Assembly (NCBI RefSeq): GCF_003473485.1
Contig: NC_053048.1
Coordinates: 36,328,755-36,392,754, forward strand
Source of the DNA: Medicago truncatula
Taxonomy: Eukaryota > Streptophyta > Magnoliopsida > Fabales > Fabaceae
Direction of reading: 5' to 3'
Length of the DNA stretch: 64,000 nucleotides
Shown: in pieces, positions 12,209-23,334 of the stretch
Layout: each line of letters begins with the position of its first letter
Position numbering within the stretch: the stretch's first letter is position 1
Program-made: the position numbers and the translations under genes
Notes under the pieces: model-generated
Told to the model about the DNA's origin: nothing
Databases searched by the model: none
Seen by the model: the letters and a program-made list of their open reading frames with translations, nothing else

Positions 12209-14224
12209 ATGGCCAAAAAATATGAAGGACCTGCCATTGGAATCGACCTTGGCACGACCTATTCATGCGTAGCAGTTTGGCAGCAGCGTAACAATCGAGC
12301 TGAGATCATCCACAATGATCAAGGCAATAGAACCACACCTTCTGTTGTAGCTTTCACTGATTCACTAAGGTTAATTGGTAATGCTGCTAAAAATCAGGCT
12401 GCCTCAAACCCAACCAACACTATCTTCGGTAGTAATTGATATTTCTTTCTTTCTTTCTGTTCACGTTGTTTTATAAATTAATTTATAGTTGTTAATATGC
12501 TTTCACTAAAAAAGAGAAAATTATATATCACAGCCATTTTATTTATTTATGCAGATGCGAAGAGGTTAATTGGAAGGAAATTCAGTGATTCCATTATTCG
12601 GAAAGATATAAAGTTGTGGCCCTTTAAGGTCATTCCTGGAGCTGATGACAATCCCAAGATCCTTGTTAAGTACAAGGGCAAAGAGAAGTGCTTTGTTGCT
12701 GAGGAAATATCGTCTATGATCCTCTCAAAGATGCAGGAGATTGCAGAGAAATTTTTGGAGTTACCCGTAAAGAATGCAGTGATCACAGTGCCAGCTTATT
12801 TCAATGATTCTCAGCGAAAAGCCACCAAAGATGCCGGCATTATTGCTGGCCTCAATGTAATGCGGATAATCAATGAACCAACTGCTGCTGCACTTGCATA
12901 TGGAATTCAAAAGAGAGGTAATTTTGTTGTTGGAAAGCGAAATGTATTCATCTTTGATCTTGGTGGTGGCACCTTTGATGTGTCTCTTCTCACACTTAAG
13001 GATGATAGTTTTGAAGTAAAGGCCACTGCTGGTGATACTCACCTAGGAGGAGAGGACTTCGATAATAAAATGGTGAGCCACTTTGTGAATGAGTTGAAGA
13101 GGAAGAACAATGTGGACATTAGTTTGAACCCAAAAGCTTTAAGGAAGCTGAGAACTGCTTGTGAGAGGGCAAAGAGGGCACTTTCATATGACATTGAGGC
13201 CACAATTGACATAGATGCTATATGTCAGGGTATTGACTTCTGCTCATCAATTACTCGGGCGAAATTTGAGCGACTCAACATGGACCTCTTTGAAAAATGT
13301 ATGGAGATTGTTCGGAGTTGTCTACGTGATGCTTACATGGACCAGAGTATGGTACATGAAATTGTCCTTGTTGGAGGTTCATCTAGAATTCCCAAAGTGC
13401 GGAAACTATTGCAAGACTTTTTCAAGGGTAGGGATTTGTGCATGAGCATAAACCCTGACGAGGCTGTTGCTTATGGTGCAGCTGTGCAGGCTGCTTTGTT
13501 GATTGATGGCATTAAGAATGTTCCAAATTTGGTCTTGCGAGATATTACACCCTTGTCGCTTGGTATATGGACAAAAGGAGATGTCATGAGTGTAGTGATT
13601 CCTAAGAACACTCCAATTCCTATTAAGATGACTGAGGATAGATGTAAGACAAGTGTAGATAACCAACTTGGTGTATCCATCCATGTTTATGAGGGTGAGA
13701 GAATAAAAGCCAGTGAGAACAACTTGTTGGGTTTGTTTCGTCTCTTTGTTCCTCCTGCTCCCCGTGGCCTTTGCATCAAAGTATGTTTTGCTATCGATGC
13801 AGATGGTATATTAAATGTCACTGCTGAGGAAGAAACAACTGGAAATAAGAGTGAGATCACAATAACAAATGATAATAGAAGACTTTCAACTCAAGAAATT
13901 GAGCGAATGATCCAAGAAGCTGAGAAATTCAAGGTTGAAGATATGAAGTTTCAAGAGAAAGCTAGAGCGGTAAATGCTTTGGAAGATTATCTTTACAAAA
14001 CGAGTAAAGTAATGGAGGATAACAGTGTTAGTTCCATGCTGGCTCCTGCAGACAAAATGAAGATCGATTCTGCGATTATGAATGGAAAGAGTTTGATTGA
14101 TAATCATGGCAACCAGCACAATGAAACATACGTGTTTGTAGACTTTTTAAAGGAGCTTGAAATCATCTTTGAATCCTCGTTGAATAAAATAAACAAAGGT
14201 TTCAAGAGAAAGTTTGAGCAATGA
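12209..14224 (+). CDS. HSP70: Hsp70-like chaperone, copy A (lacks EEVD tail)
   Basis: Two exons, 12209-12428 and 12555-14224 (GT-AG; the split codon rebuilds the Asp of [11 protein letters not shown]), giving 629 residues. The nucleotide-binding domain has [41 protein letters not shown] and [11 protein letters not shown], so ATP binding and hydrolysis look possible. The substrate-binding domain starts near [14 protein letters not shown] and is followed by [16 protein letters not shown] and a helical lid. Cytosolic Hsp70s usually have about 650 residues and end in EEVD, which docks TPR co-chaperones such as HOP and CHIP. This protein ends KGFKRKFEQ, so that tail and the Gly-rich linker are missing. 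Codon structure is intact over 1.9 kb, which argues for a functional but divergent member. It is probably cytosolic because no transit peptide is seen. Confidence 0.9.
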
Positions 14225-15150
14225 ATTTACAGCATGAGTTAAGTAATGAAGGATAACAGTGTTAGTTCCATATCGACTCTTGGAGACAAAGTAGTGCAAA
14301 AAGAAACATGTGTTTATGGACTTTATGAAGGAGCTTGAAAGATCAACAAAAGTTACATGCTCTGATGACGAAATTGATTTGGAATATTTTAGTTTTTTAT
14401 CATTTTCTTATCAATTTCAGTTTCCTCATGTACTTGATGAAGCTGTTTGTGTTGCGACTCATTCTCGAAATGATATGACTCAGAGACACACACAGATATA
14501 TATATTTCATTCAATAAGAGAGTAAGTGTTAGAAATAATATGTTAAAATATGCGTTGCTAATATTTCACAATAAAATTCACACCAATAACATCCGGCACT
14601 CTCTATCAAAAAATAAAATAAAATCCGGCACTATCACTAGAAGATTAACTAAATTGCTTCTAATGGTTCTTAAAAAAAAGATTACTTTCTAATGTATCTC
14701 ATGAAAACAACTATTTAGAAAGAAATGATTACTCTTGTGATTCCTTAACTTAATTTCAAATAATGATTTCTTCCTTTATCTTTTTTTCACGTCATTTTTA
14801 TCCTTTTAATTAATTTGAATGAAAGAAAATTGTTCAAGTTATAATAGAAAATGCTATAGAGTGCTCTTAGAGCATTGGTTATAGAAACAAAAATAAAAAC
14901 ATTGTGTTGGAAAATGGTAAAAAAAATTATCAATTAAATTTGTAAAAAGTTTAAAATGTGGTTTTTCTAAATTACTAATTTTGATTTCCTTAACCTTAAC
15001 CGGTTACTTCTACCCAATTATAGTTATAAAAGTTGAGTATGTCATATCTTTCTTGTTATGACTATCAACTAAACCCTTACCGTTGTATTATGTATAAGTT
15101 CAAACAGCTCATACAAAACATAATTTAGAGAATCAGTAAACTCATATTAT
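14225..15150. other. Spacer after Hsp70 A
   Basis: AT-rich with no gene. The first ~100 bp repeat part of the Hsp70 3' coding sequence in degraded form (AAGTAATGAAGGATAACAGTG), and the same degraded repeat follows Hsp70 B at about 18425. Past about 15100 the sequence aligns with the region after Hsp70 B (from about 18760), marking the duplicated block. Confidence 0.5.
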
Positions 15151-15319
15151 CATTTACTGCTCAATATGGTTACATAATTATCAAGGTTCAAACAGTTATA
15201 ACGATGAAAGCTACAATATTAAAACAGTGCAAAACAAAAAATGATAAACAAAAATAATGTAATGGCAAAAGGTATGCCTTAATATTATGATATAAACAAG
15301 TAAAAACAACTTAGATACA

Positions 15320-15601
15320 TTACAACAATCCAGTGGTATTAGTCAGCCTTTCGAACTCTTGGTTCTTCATGGTTTGATCAACAAAATGTTCTTTCAGCAT
15401 CGACAACAAAGTCAGCATAAAATGGGGAAGCCAGCGAATATGTAAACATGTAATCAAAGAGAGATCCAAATATTCAAAAGCCAAATAACCATTCACATAA
15501 ACATTGAAATATAACAACCGCATCAAAATGCTAGCAATATCACAGAAATGCAACCTAACAAGGTACTTATATCCACGCACAACCAGAAGCACCCAATTCA
15601 T
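15320..15601 (-). pseudogene. Malectin-like receptor fragment (decayed duplicate)
   Basis: The minus strand encodes GYKYLVRLHFCDIASI, LLYFNVYVNGYLAFE and DLSLIT, nearly identical to the second malectin-like domain of the gene at 19088-20476. The frame is lost after about 60 residues (the ADFVVDGDS match continues out of frame). Flanking sequence on the 3' side also matches the end of that gene region (about 15280-15330 versus 18930-18980). This is the remnant of a second malectin-type gene left by duplication of the Hsp70-malectin block. It has no start, signal peptide or membrane segment. Confidence 0.85.
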
Positions 15602-15639
15602 AGTTTAAGCTAAAGGATTAAAAATGACAGCTTTTATTG

Positions 15640-16384
15640 TCTAAGTTCTATACATTTTTTATATATTTTTTTTATATAAGAAATAAGCAAGAGTGCAGGA
15701 CTACTTAGAAGCAGTTACTCTGATGGATATCAACTAGGACCTAATTTTTTATTTCGTTTAGGCTAATATTAATTGTTAATTCTCAGGATTTGAACTCTAG
15801 ACCTCATGGTTACAAGTCCTACCGTCTCCGCCAAATCATCAATTGAGTTTCCCAGTAGGACCTAGATGCAGAACTCGGTTAACATTTTACATATTTTTTG
15901 AGACAATACAAGTAAAACAACAAGCAAAAGCTAAAGTACTAAAAAATGCATGGTTTAAGCTAAACTATAAACAGAAATTCCTACATTTGATTTTAAGCTA
16001 AAGGATTCAAATGGTTACAACCTCCTGCCTTTTCTTCTGAGTATATTTTCAAAAAGAAGATTAAATTTTTTAAGACTAATCAATAACCTATTCAGAGTAG
16101 AAGTTTAATAGCCTTTTGAAACAGTAATTCATATGCATTGTCCAACTCCAAACGTTTCCATGTGGTTTTTGAAATTAATTACTAGTAGTATTGAATTTTT
16201 TTTTGAATTTTTTAAATAACTTATATGCATTTAAAACACATTAATTTGTGACTTCCAATTTCTAAACAGATATACTAATGTGCACCAACTACCGAGGGAG
16301 TCTGTTTAGTGCATACATGTATCTCTTTCTCTTCCAAAAGTCTAAATTAAAATCCTCTCTAAAACAGTTTTATTCACTTAGAGA
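15640..16384. other. Spacer before Hsp70 B
   Basis: No gene. Around 15740-15870 there is a degenerate copy of a sequence also present at about 11790-11940. It contains, on the minus strand, GAGTTCAAATCC, which resembles a Pol III B box, so an old tRNA-derived SINE is possible but weak. From about 16200 the sequence matches the upstream of Hsp70 A. Confidence 0.4.
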
Positions 16385-18393
16385 ATGGCCAAAAAATATG
16401 AAGGACCTGCTATCGGAATCGACCTCGGCACAACCTATTCATGTGTAGCAGTTTGGCAGGAGAATATCAACCGAGCTGAGATCATCCACAATGATCAAGG
16501 CAATGGAACCACACCTTCTGTTGTAGCTTTCACTGACTCACTGAGGTTGATTAGTAATGCTGCTAAAAATCAGGCTGCCGCAAACCCAACAAACACTATC
16601 TTTGGTAATTGATATTTTTTTTCTTTCTTTCTGTTCTTGCATTGCTTTATAAATTAATTTATAGTTGTTAATAATATCCTTTCAGTAGAAAAGAGAAAAT
16701 TGTACATCAACATTTTATTTATGCAGATGCAAAGAGGTTAATCGGAAGAAAATATAGTGATTCTATTATTCAGGATGATATAAATTTGTGGCCCTTTAAG
16801 GTAGTTGCTGGCACTGATGACAATCCCATGATCCTTGTTAAGTACAAGGGTGAAGAGAAGAGGTTTGTTGCTGAGGAAATATCATCTATGATCCTCTCAA
16901 AGATGCATGATATTGCAGAGAAATTTTTGGAATTGCCTGTAAAGAATGCAGTGATTACCGTGCCTGCTTATTTCAATGATTCTCAGCGAAAAGCCACCAA
17001 AGATGCTGGCATTATAGCTGGCCTCAATGTAATGAGGATAATCAACGAACCAACTGCTGCTGCACTTGCATATGGTATTCAAAAGGGAGGTAATTTTGTT
17101 GGAAAACGAAATATATTCATCTTTGATCTTGGTGGTGGCACTTTTGATGTGTCTCTTCTCACACTCAAGGATGATAAGTTTGAAGTGAAGGCCACTGCTG
17201 GCGATACTCACCTAGGAGGAGAGGACTTTGATAACCGAATGGTGAATTACTTTGCGAATGAGTTGAAGAGGAAGAACAATTTGGACATTAGTGGGAACCC
17301 AAAAGCTTTAAGGAAGCTGAGAACAGCTTGTGAGAGGGCAAAGAGGACACTTTCATTTGACATTGAGACCACAATTGACGTAGATGCCATTTGTCAAGGT
17401 ATTGATTTCTGCTCACCAGTTACTCGGGCCAAGTTTGAGCAAATCAACATCGACCTCTTTGAAAAATGTATGGAGATTGTTGGGAGTTGTCTACGTGATG
17501 CTAACATGGTCAAGAGTAGTGTAGATGATATCGTCCTTATTGGTGGCTCTTCTAGAATTCCCAAAGTGCATCAGCTATTGCAAGAATTTTTCAAGGGGAA
17601 GGATTTGTGCATGAGCATCAACCCTGATGAGGCTGTTGCTTATGGTGCAGCTGTGCAGGCTGCTTTGCTGATTGAAGGCATTGAGAATGTTCCAGATTTT
17701 ATCTTGCAAGATATTACACCCTTGTCACTTGGTATATCAACAAAAGGAGATATCATGAGTGTGGTGATTCCTAGGAACACTCCCATTCCTGCCAAGATGA
17801 CAGAAGAAAGATGTAAGACAAGTGTAGATAACCAATTTGGTGTCTCAATTAATGTTTATGAGGGTGAGAGAATAAAAGCCAGTGAGAACAACTTGCTGGG
17901 TTTGTTTAGTCTCTTAATTCCTCGTGCTCCTCGCGGCCTTCGTATCAAAGTATGCTTTGCTATAGATGCAGATGGTATACTAAATGTCACTGCTGAGGAA
18001 GAAACCACTGGAAATAAAAAAGAGATTACAATAACAAATGTAAATGGAAGATTGTCAACTGAAGAAATTGAGAGAATGATCCAAGAAGCAGAGAATTTCA
18101 AGGTTGAAGATCTGAAGTTCCAAATGAGAGCTAGAGCAATGAATGCTTTGGACGACTATCTTTACAAAATGAGTAAAGTAATGGAGGATAACAACGTTAG
18201 TTCCATGGTGACTCCTGCAGACAAAACAAAGATCAATTCTGCAATTATGAACGGAAAAAGTTTGATTGATAATCATGGCAACCAGCACAAAGAAGCATGC
18301 GTGTTTGTGGACTTTTTGAAGGAGCTTCAAGGCATCTTTGAGGCAATGTTAAACAAGATCAACAAAGGTTCCAAGATTAAGTTAGAGCAATGA
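16385..18393 (+). CDS. HSP70: Hsp70-like chaperone, copy B (lacks EEVD tail)
   Basis: Two exons, 16385-16604 and 16727-18393, with the same intron position as copy A, giving 628 residues. All ATPase signatures are present: [50 protein letters not shown]. It ends KGSKIKLEQ without EEVD, like copy A, so the loss predates the duplication. Differences from A include LISNAAKNQ where A and canonical Hsp70s have a glycine (LIGNAAKNQ), and the usual single-Val FVGKRN where A has an extra Val (FVVGKRN). The two genes are tandem and on the same strand, about 2.2 kb apart, with homologous upstream DNA. The expected role is ATP-driven binding of unfolded protein. Lack of the TPR-docking tail suggests a changed co-chaperone set (inference). 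Confidence 0.9.
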
Positions 18394-19087
18394 ATTCTTT
18401 AGACGACTACATTTACAACATGAGTTAAGTAATGAAGGATAACAGTGTTGGTTCTATTCTGAGTCTTGGAGACAAAATAGTGCTTAATTATGCAACTATA
18501 AGGTCCACTTAATCTTATGAGGGAAGTGATTTGTAATATTTTAGTCTTTTTAGTTGCGTTTATCAATTTCAGTTTCTTCATGTATAATGTTGAAGTAGCA
18601 TGTTTTGCTTCTTTGATTACATATTTTGATAATATATGCTATGCTGGCCTTGTTATAAAATTAACATGTCTTACCATGTTGTCTTTCTTCTTATCAAATA
18701 GAATCTCGCTATAGTTTCAAAGTGCTCATACCAGAACATATAAATTGGGCCATCAGCAAACTCATTACTACTCTCAATATGAAGGTTACATAATCATTTT
18801 CACACTTCAAACCATTACAAATTTACAATGATGAAAGCTACAACATTAGAAAAACAGAGCATAACGAAAAATGATTGAAATACAAAATGTAATGGCCAAA
18901 GGTATGGCTTAATATTATTATATAAACAAGTAAGACAACTTAGATACATTACAACAATCCCTAAAAAGTGGTATTAGTCAGCCTTTCAAATCCTTGGTAC
19001 TGATATTTTACAAACAACTTATTTACTTGCAGATTAAAAATATTGCCAAATCGCATTTTTCATTTAACAAAACTATATGTTGCTGGT
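18394..19087. other. Convergent spacer between Hsp70 B and malectin gene
   Basis: Contains the 3' ends of both convergent genes. A degraded repeat of the Hsp70 coding tail lies at about 18395-18470. No kinase-like coding sequence is present downstream of the malectin gene stop at 19088, so the missing kinase domain is not simply frameshifted here. Confidence 0.5.
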
Positions 19088-20476
19088 CTAACCCTTTACA
19101 CTGTCCTCCGATAAATTCACAGGCAACCTTGACCATGATACAGTTTCCCTTGACTCAACAATCCTCCTGCGAATCACTATGGATAAACTTAGCACAATGC
19201 AAGCAGCAGCAGCCAAAGTAAGCAAAATACCCGTATTTCCACTTGACCGGTGACTATTGAGAACAAAATTAGCACAAACGTTTCCATCAAGACTCTTGTG
19301 AGTATTGTTCAACTTCATAACCTCGACTGCATTCAACATACCATCAACGACATGTGCAAGGCTGCTCTTTGAAGGACCTATACTAACATTCAAAGCCCCA
19401 ACACTACTATCTCCATCAACAACAAAGTCAGCGTAAAACGGGGAAGCCAGCGCATTTGTTACTAAAGAGAGATCGAAATCTTCTAAAGCCAAATAACCAT
19501 TCACATAAACATTGAAATACAACAACCGCATCGAAATACTAGCAATATCACAAAAATGCAACCTAACAAGATACTTATATCCACCCACAACTGGAAACAC
19601 CCAAGTCATATTAACATTCGGCACATAATCATTCCTACTTTTAATCAACCTAGCCGTATTATAAATATTATCCGGTCCAACCTCACGACTCGCTCCTCCA
19701 ACACGATAATTAATCCTACCCCCAAAATAAAACCTCTCGGACCCATCACTTGATTTCAGAAACTCATCATCAGTAACCCAAGTCCTCGACAAGGAATCAT
19801 TAAAAGGCGTAACTTTAGGACCGCCAACCGTAACCCTATAAACAACTTCAAAAGCTTGTTTATTCAAATCATCAAAACTCTTCAAACCCTCTTCACTCAA
19901 AAACTGTGCTGTTTCAAGAACAAGGTCATTAGGTGCAGAAACCACCTCAATAGCATTCACAAACCCAAAATTCAAATCTTTTTCCGGTACAAATACAATC
20001 TCCACCTTTTCATAATCAACCCAAATAAGATATTCAACTACCCTAGGGTTTTTTACACAATCACTAAGAAAACGTGTAAAATTGCTTAAAACAACATACC
20101 CATTAACCAAGATTTGAAATTTAGCATGACCCAGATCAAGATTCGATGAATTAAAGGCGTGGAAATGAAAACGGACAAAGTGGGTCCCTTTAGTTTTAAC
20201 AGGGAAAGTGTATTTGGTTGATTTGGTGAAAACCCTAGCGGTGTGGTAGATGGAAGGTGAATTGGGAAATGGGTTTTGGTTTGTGATGGAGATGGAATGG
20301 GGGGAGGTGGAAAAAGAAGAGTGTTCAGGGGTGAAAAGACGGTTGTTGAAGGTGGTGGAGAGGGTGGAGCCGGTGTTGATGAGGTAGTTGTCGAGGGGTG
20401 AGAAGAGGTGGGAGGAGATGGAGATGGTGGTGAAGGAGAGGAAGACGAGGAGAGAGAAAGGGTTGAAGATTTTCAT
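19088..20476 (-). CDS. Malectin-like receptor-like protein without kinase domain
   Basis: Single exon. The ATG at 20476 gives 462 residues starting with a good signal peptide (MKIFNPFSLLVFLSF); an in-frame ATG at 20575 would add 33 mostly hydrophobic residues and is less likely. Two malectin-like domains follow, with typical CrRLK1L phrases: DNYLINTGS near the N-terminus, TARVFTKSTKYTFPV, GTHFVRFHFHAF, then DNIYNTARLIKS, GYKYLVRLHFCDIAS, LNVSIGPS and DGMLNAVEVMKL. A membrane segment (LLTLAAAACIVLSLSIVI) and a ~20-residue basic tail end the protein. CrRLK1L receptors (FERONIA/THESEUS type) run to ~850 residues with a kinase; here it is absent. It may act as a cell-wall or peptide-sensing co-receptor or decoy (inference), or be a truncated gene that still has an open frame. 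Confidence 0.85.
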   Translation of the reverse strand: MKIFNPFSLLVFLSFTTISISSHLFSPLDNYLINTGSTLSTTFNNRLFTPEHSSFSTSPHSISITNQNPFPNSPSIYHTARVFTKSTKYTFPVKTKGTHFVRFHFHAFNSSNLDLGHAKFQILVNGYVVLSNFTRFLSDCVKNPRVVEYLIWVDYEKVEIVFVPEKDLNFGFVNAIEVVSAPNDLVLETAQFLSEEGLKSFDDLNKQAFEVVYRVTVGGPKVTPFNDSLSRTWVTDDEFLKSSDGSERFYFGGRINYRVGGASREVGPDNIYNTARLIKSRNDYVPNVNMTWVFPVVGGYKYLVRLHFCDIASISMRLLYFNVYVNGYLALEDFDLSLVTNALASPFYADFVVDGDSSVGALNVSIGPSKSSLAHVVDGMLNAVEVMKLNNTHKSLDGNVCANFVLNSHRSSGNTGILLTLAAAACIVLSLSIVIRRRIVESRETVSWSRLPVNLSEDSVKG

Positions 20477-20747
20477 GGTTGGGTTTGTGATTGTGTTGTG
20501 GAAAATGGTGATGAGAAGGAAGAAGATGAAGAGGAGAAGACTGAGGTGGTATGAAGAGTCAAGTGGGACCCACACGTTATGCTCTTACAGCCTGTGTGAG
20601 GTGGGATCAAGCACTTTCTGTCTTTGTAGTTGATTCATTCAAACCCACCTTCACTCTCTTCATCACCATTTCCGGGAACTTATCTTAATATTTGGTTTCT
20701 ATTTTGAAAGGTCCAAAATTGATCTTAGTAATTGAAAGTTACATTTA

Positions 20748-21077
20748 GGGGATTTATTGAATTATGATTCTACGAGATTTTAAAAGATTTTTTAATTATG
20801 AAAAAGTTTTGTGGTATTCAATCAAGATTCTTTGTCATTTTAAAAAAGTCTTGAGGTATTCAATCAAAACTTTTATCACTTAAAAAAAGTCTTCTGGTAT
20901 TCAAAATCATTCAAATTTTGAAGGATTGTTTAATAATTTGGATTTTGATGGATTTTGTAGTGTAATTTTAACAAGAAAAAGTCTTTCATAAAAAGATGAA
21001 ATTTCTTGAGATTGTTTTTCTTTTAAAAGTTACTGTATCTTTCTTCTCCTTTCTTTCTCTCCCTCCCCCTCCCTCTC

Positions 21078-21151
<74 letters not shown>

Positions 21152-21790
21152 CCCCTCTCTCCCTCTCTATCTCATAAAAAAAATAAAATGATGTATTGAG
21201 AATATTATGATAGAGAGTATGTCGTAGTCAATGTTCCGCAGATTGAGTGTTAACTCTCTGAGATTACCGAGTTTACGTTTTTAGGTACAAAAATCGTGTT
21301 AACTCTGAGGTAAAGTCGGTTTCGGGTAAAATCGGAAGGTTTAATGAGTTTGACTGAGTTAACACTCGGTAAACTCGTGTAAACTCGATCGATTTGTAAT
21401 GACTGACACAATATTTTTTTTAACAGATTTGTAAGTGCTGGCATAATTTTAAATATCTACAATTGAATTTTGTGGGAATAACATTTTTAACAAATAAAAA
21501 ATGTGTATTGAAATAATGTGTTATAGTGTTTTTTAGTCCCTTAACATCTTATAAAATCCATAAAATTCTTAAAATTTAAAAATCAATAGTAAAAGAATTT
21601 TTTATTGGTTTTATTTTTCTTTATTTAAACGCTAGAATTTATTTGTTCATTATTTTTATCATTCACGCTTGTAAGTTTGTTCTTTTTTCCTTAAAATTCA
21701 TTGAATCCTTTGAAAATTTAAAATCATATAAAATCTTTTAAAATCCTTAAAAGTCAGTGTGATAAATTCTTTAAAATCTTGAGTGTATAA
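20748..21790. mobile_element. Tourist/Harbinger-like element, copy 1 (one end missing)
   Basis: Starts GGGGATTTATTGAATTATGATTCTACG after a TTA. The whole segment is an inverted copy of 49203-50381, including the AG/CT microsatellite, the GTTAACTC-rich centre and the AAAATCCTTAAAAGTC tail. The other terminal ~100 bp, present in the second copy, are absent: homology stops at 21786-21790, where a different sequence (TGTAACATCCCGG) begins. No transposase is present. It lies 271 bp upstream of the malectin gene start. Confidence 0.75.
21083..21148. repeat. (CT)n microsatellite inside the Tourist-like element
   Basis: About 33 uninterrupted CT units. The second copy of the element carries the complementary (GA)n at about 49979-50023, shorter, so the microsatellite is part of the element and varies in length. 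Confidence 0.95.
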
Positions 21791-23215
21791 TGTAACATCC
21801 CGGTATTTTTATACATTATATATATGTCATTAGTAATATTTTTCTTGATTTATAATTTATTCTACAACTTATTTTATGCGTAAAATATTTAAGAAAATAT
21901 TGACATTTCCTACTTTGGTTAATTAATTTGAATTTTATTCCATCTATTTTACTTTTATTAATAAACTTGATGTCACAAAATAGGATAAGTATTTCTGGTT
22001 TATTTTTATTCTACTCCTTCCTTTTGGTATTTTATTTGGGCGTTATTTTAAGATTAATTCTGTATTATATTAATTAGTTTTTATTTGACATGGTCATAGT
22101 ATTATTAAAACTAAAGCTACACGTTTTGCTTGTGCCTTGCTCAGTCACATAGGTTGCACAATATACTTCCTAATTATTTGGCTTAGTGGCTGCACTTGAG
22201 AGAAAATAATAGCAACATTAGTATTCAATCCACTATCAACATAACTTCCCTTATTTTTGGTAATTAGAAACAAAAACTGCATCAGCTAGAGTCATAGAAG
22301 AATAAGCCGTCGTAAATTGAATTGGAAAAGCATTAAGCATGTAAGTTCTCCTCTCTCCCCTCAAATCATATATCACACGATTGAGAAGTTTCAAGATACC
22401 CAAATTCATGTCTCAAATTATACTACAGAGGCCAATTAATGTTCCTTATCAATTCTCTACAAGTCTTCCTTTGTTCAATTACAATTTTGATTACAATATT
22501 CAATTACTTGTCTCATTATAATTATGATCAACTTCTCCTTAATTTCCTCCTCTTTTTCCCTCGACCCCTATTTTCTCATGGTGACCCACATGCCACTTAT
22601 AGGTTCAAATACTCTACAATATTTTCTATGTTCACGAAAGTTATTTTCTGCCGTGAGCAACCACTAGAAATCATGCCACTCCCTCACATTCATACCAACC
22701 CCTTATGTTGTAATAGTAAACCTCTTTGTTCGAAGAATATTTATCATCTTGGAACCGTAAGCAAAACCACCCATCTGCAACATACTCAATTTCGTGCAAG
22801 CCTAAAGAAACATGAAGTGTTAGTTCGTGCGTTTGAAGATTCTCTAAAAGCACTAAGTTGAAAGGGGAGAAAAGCGTCTAAGGTAAGGGCTCTAGTCTTG
22901 ACCATGATTTGAATGAAAATGATAGATTATGATGTTGAATTTGATATGCTTCTTGATTTAATGGATGAGTGAAAAAGATTTATTATGTTTTATTAATTTT
23001 CTTGTAGTTGATAATTATATGAATTGGTGAGTTGCAATTTTGTTAAAGTATGTGATTTGATGAATGTGTAAAGTAAAGTGATCTTCGTTGTATATGTGAT
23101 TTTGTGTCAAGAAAAGTTTATAGAAAAGTGCATAGCATGCATATAATTGCATTTGAAGGATTTTAAGTGCCAAATGGGGCGATTATTATTGTTTTAATGG
23201 ATTTATAAGTGCCAA
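21791..23215. mobile_element. Possible LTR-type sequence, boundaries uncertain
   Basis: Begins TGTAACATCCCGG, a start I associate with Ty3/gypsy-type plant LTRs, exactly where the Tourist-like element is cut. It contains a repeated GTGCCAAATGGG motif near its right side (about 23167 and 23210). No matching 5-bp flanking repeat was found, so the right end is a guess. If real it is an old, partial fossil. No gene was recognised; a 140-codon open frame at 22439-22861 resembles nothing I know. Confidence 0.3.
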
Positions 23216-23219
23216 ATGG

Positions 23220-23251
<32 letters not shown>

Positions 23252-23292
23252 TTATGATTATGATTATGATTATGATTATGATTATGATTATG

Positions 23293-23334
<42 letters not shown>
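23220..23334. repeat. Compound microsatellite (GACGAT)n-(GATTAT)n-(ATT)n
   Basis: Five GACGAT units grade into GATTAT units and then pure ATT/TTA units in one continuous run. This looks like one tract that diverged in steps. Confidence 0.95.

Noticed and set aside
12761-13042. Antisense open frames across the Hsp70 genes
   Set aside because: Shadow frames caused by codon bias of the real Hsp70 reading frame.
22439-22861. 140-codon open frame as a gene
   Set aside because: No homology recognised, atypical composition, and it lies in repeat-like sequence with no neighbouring signals.
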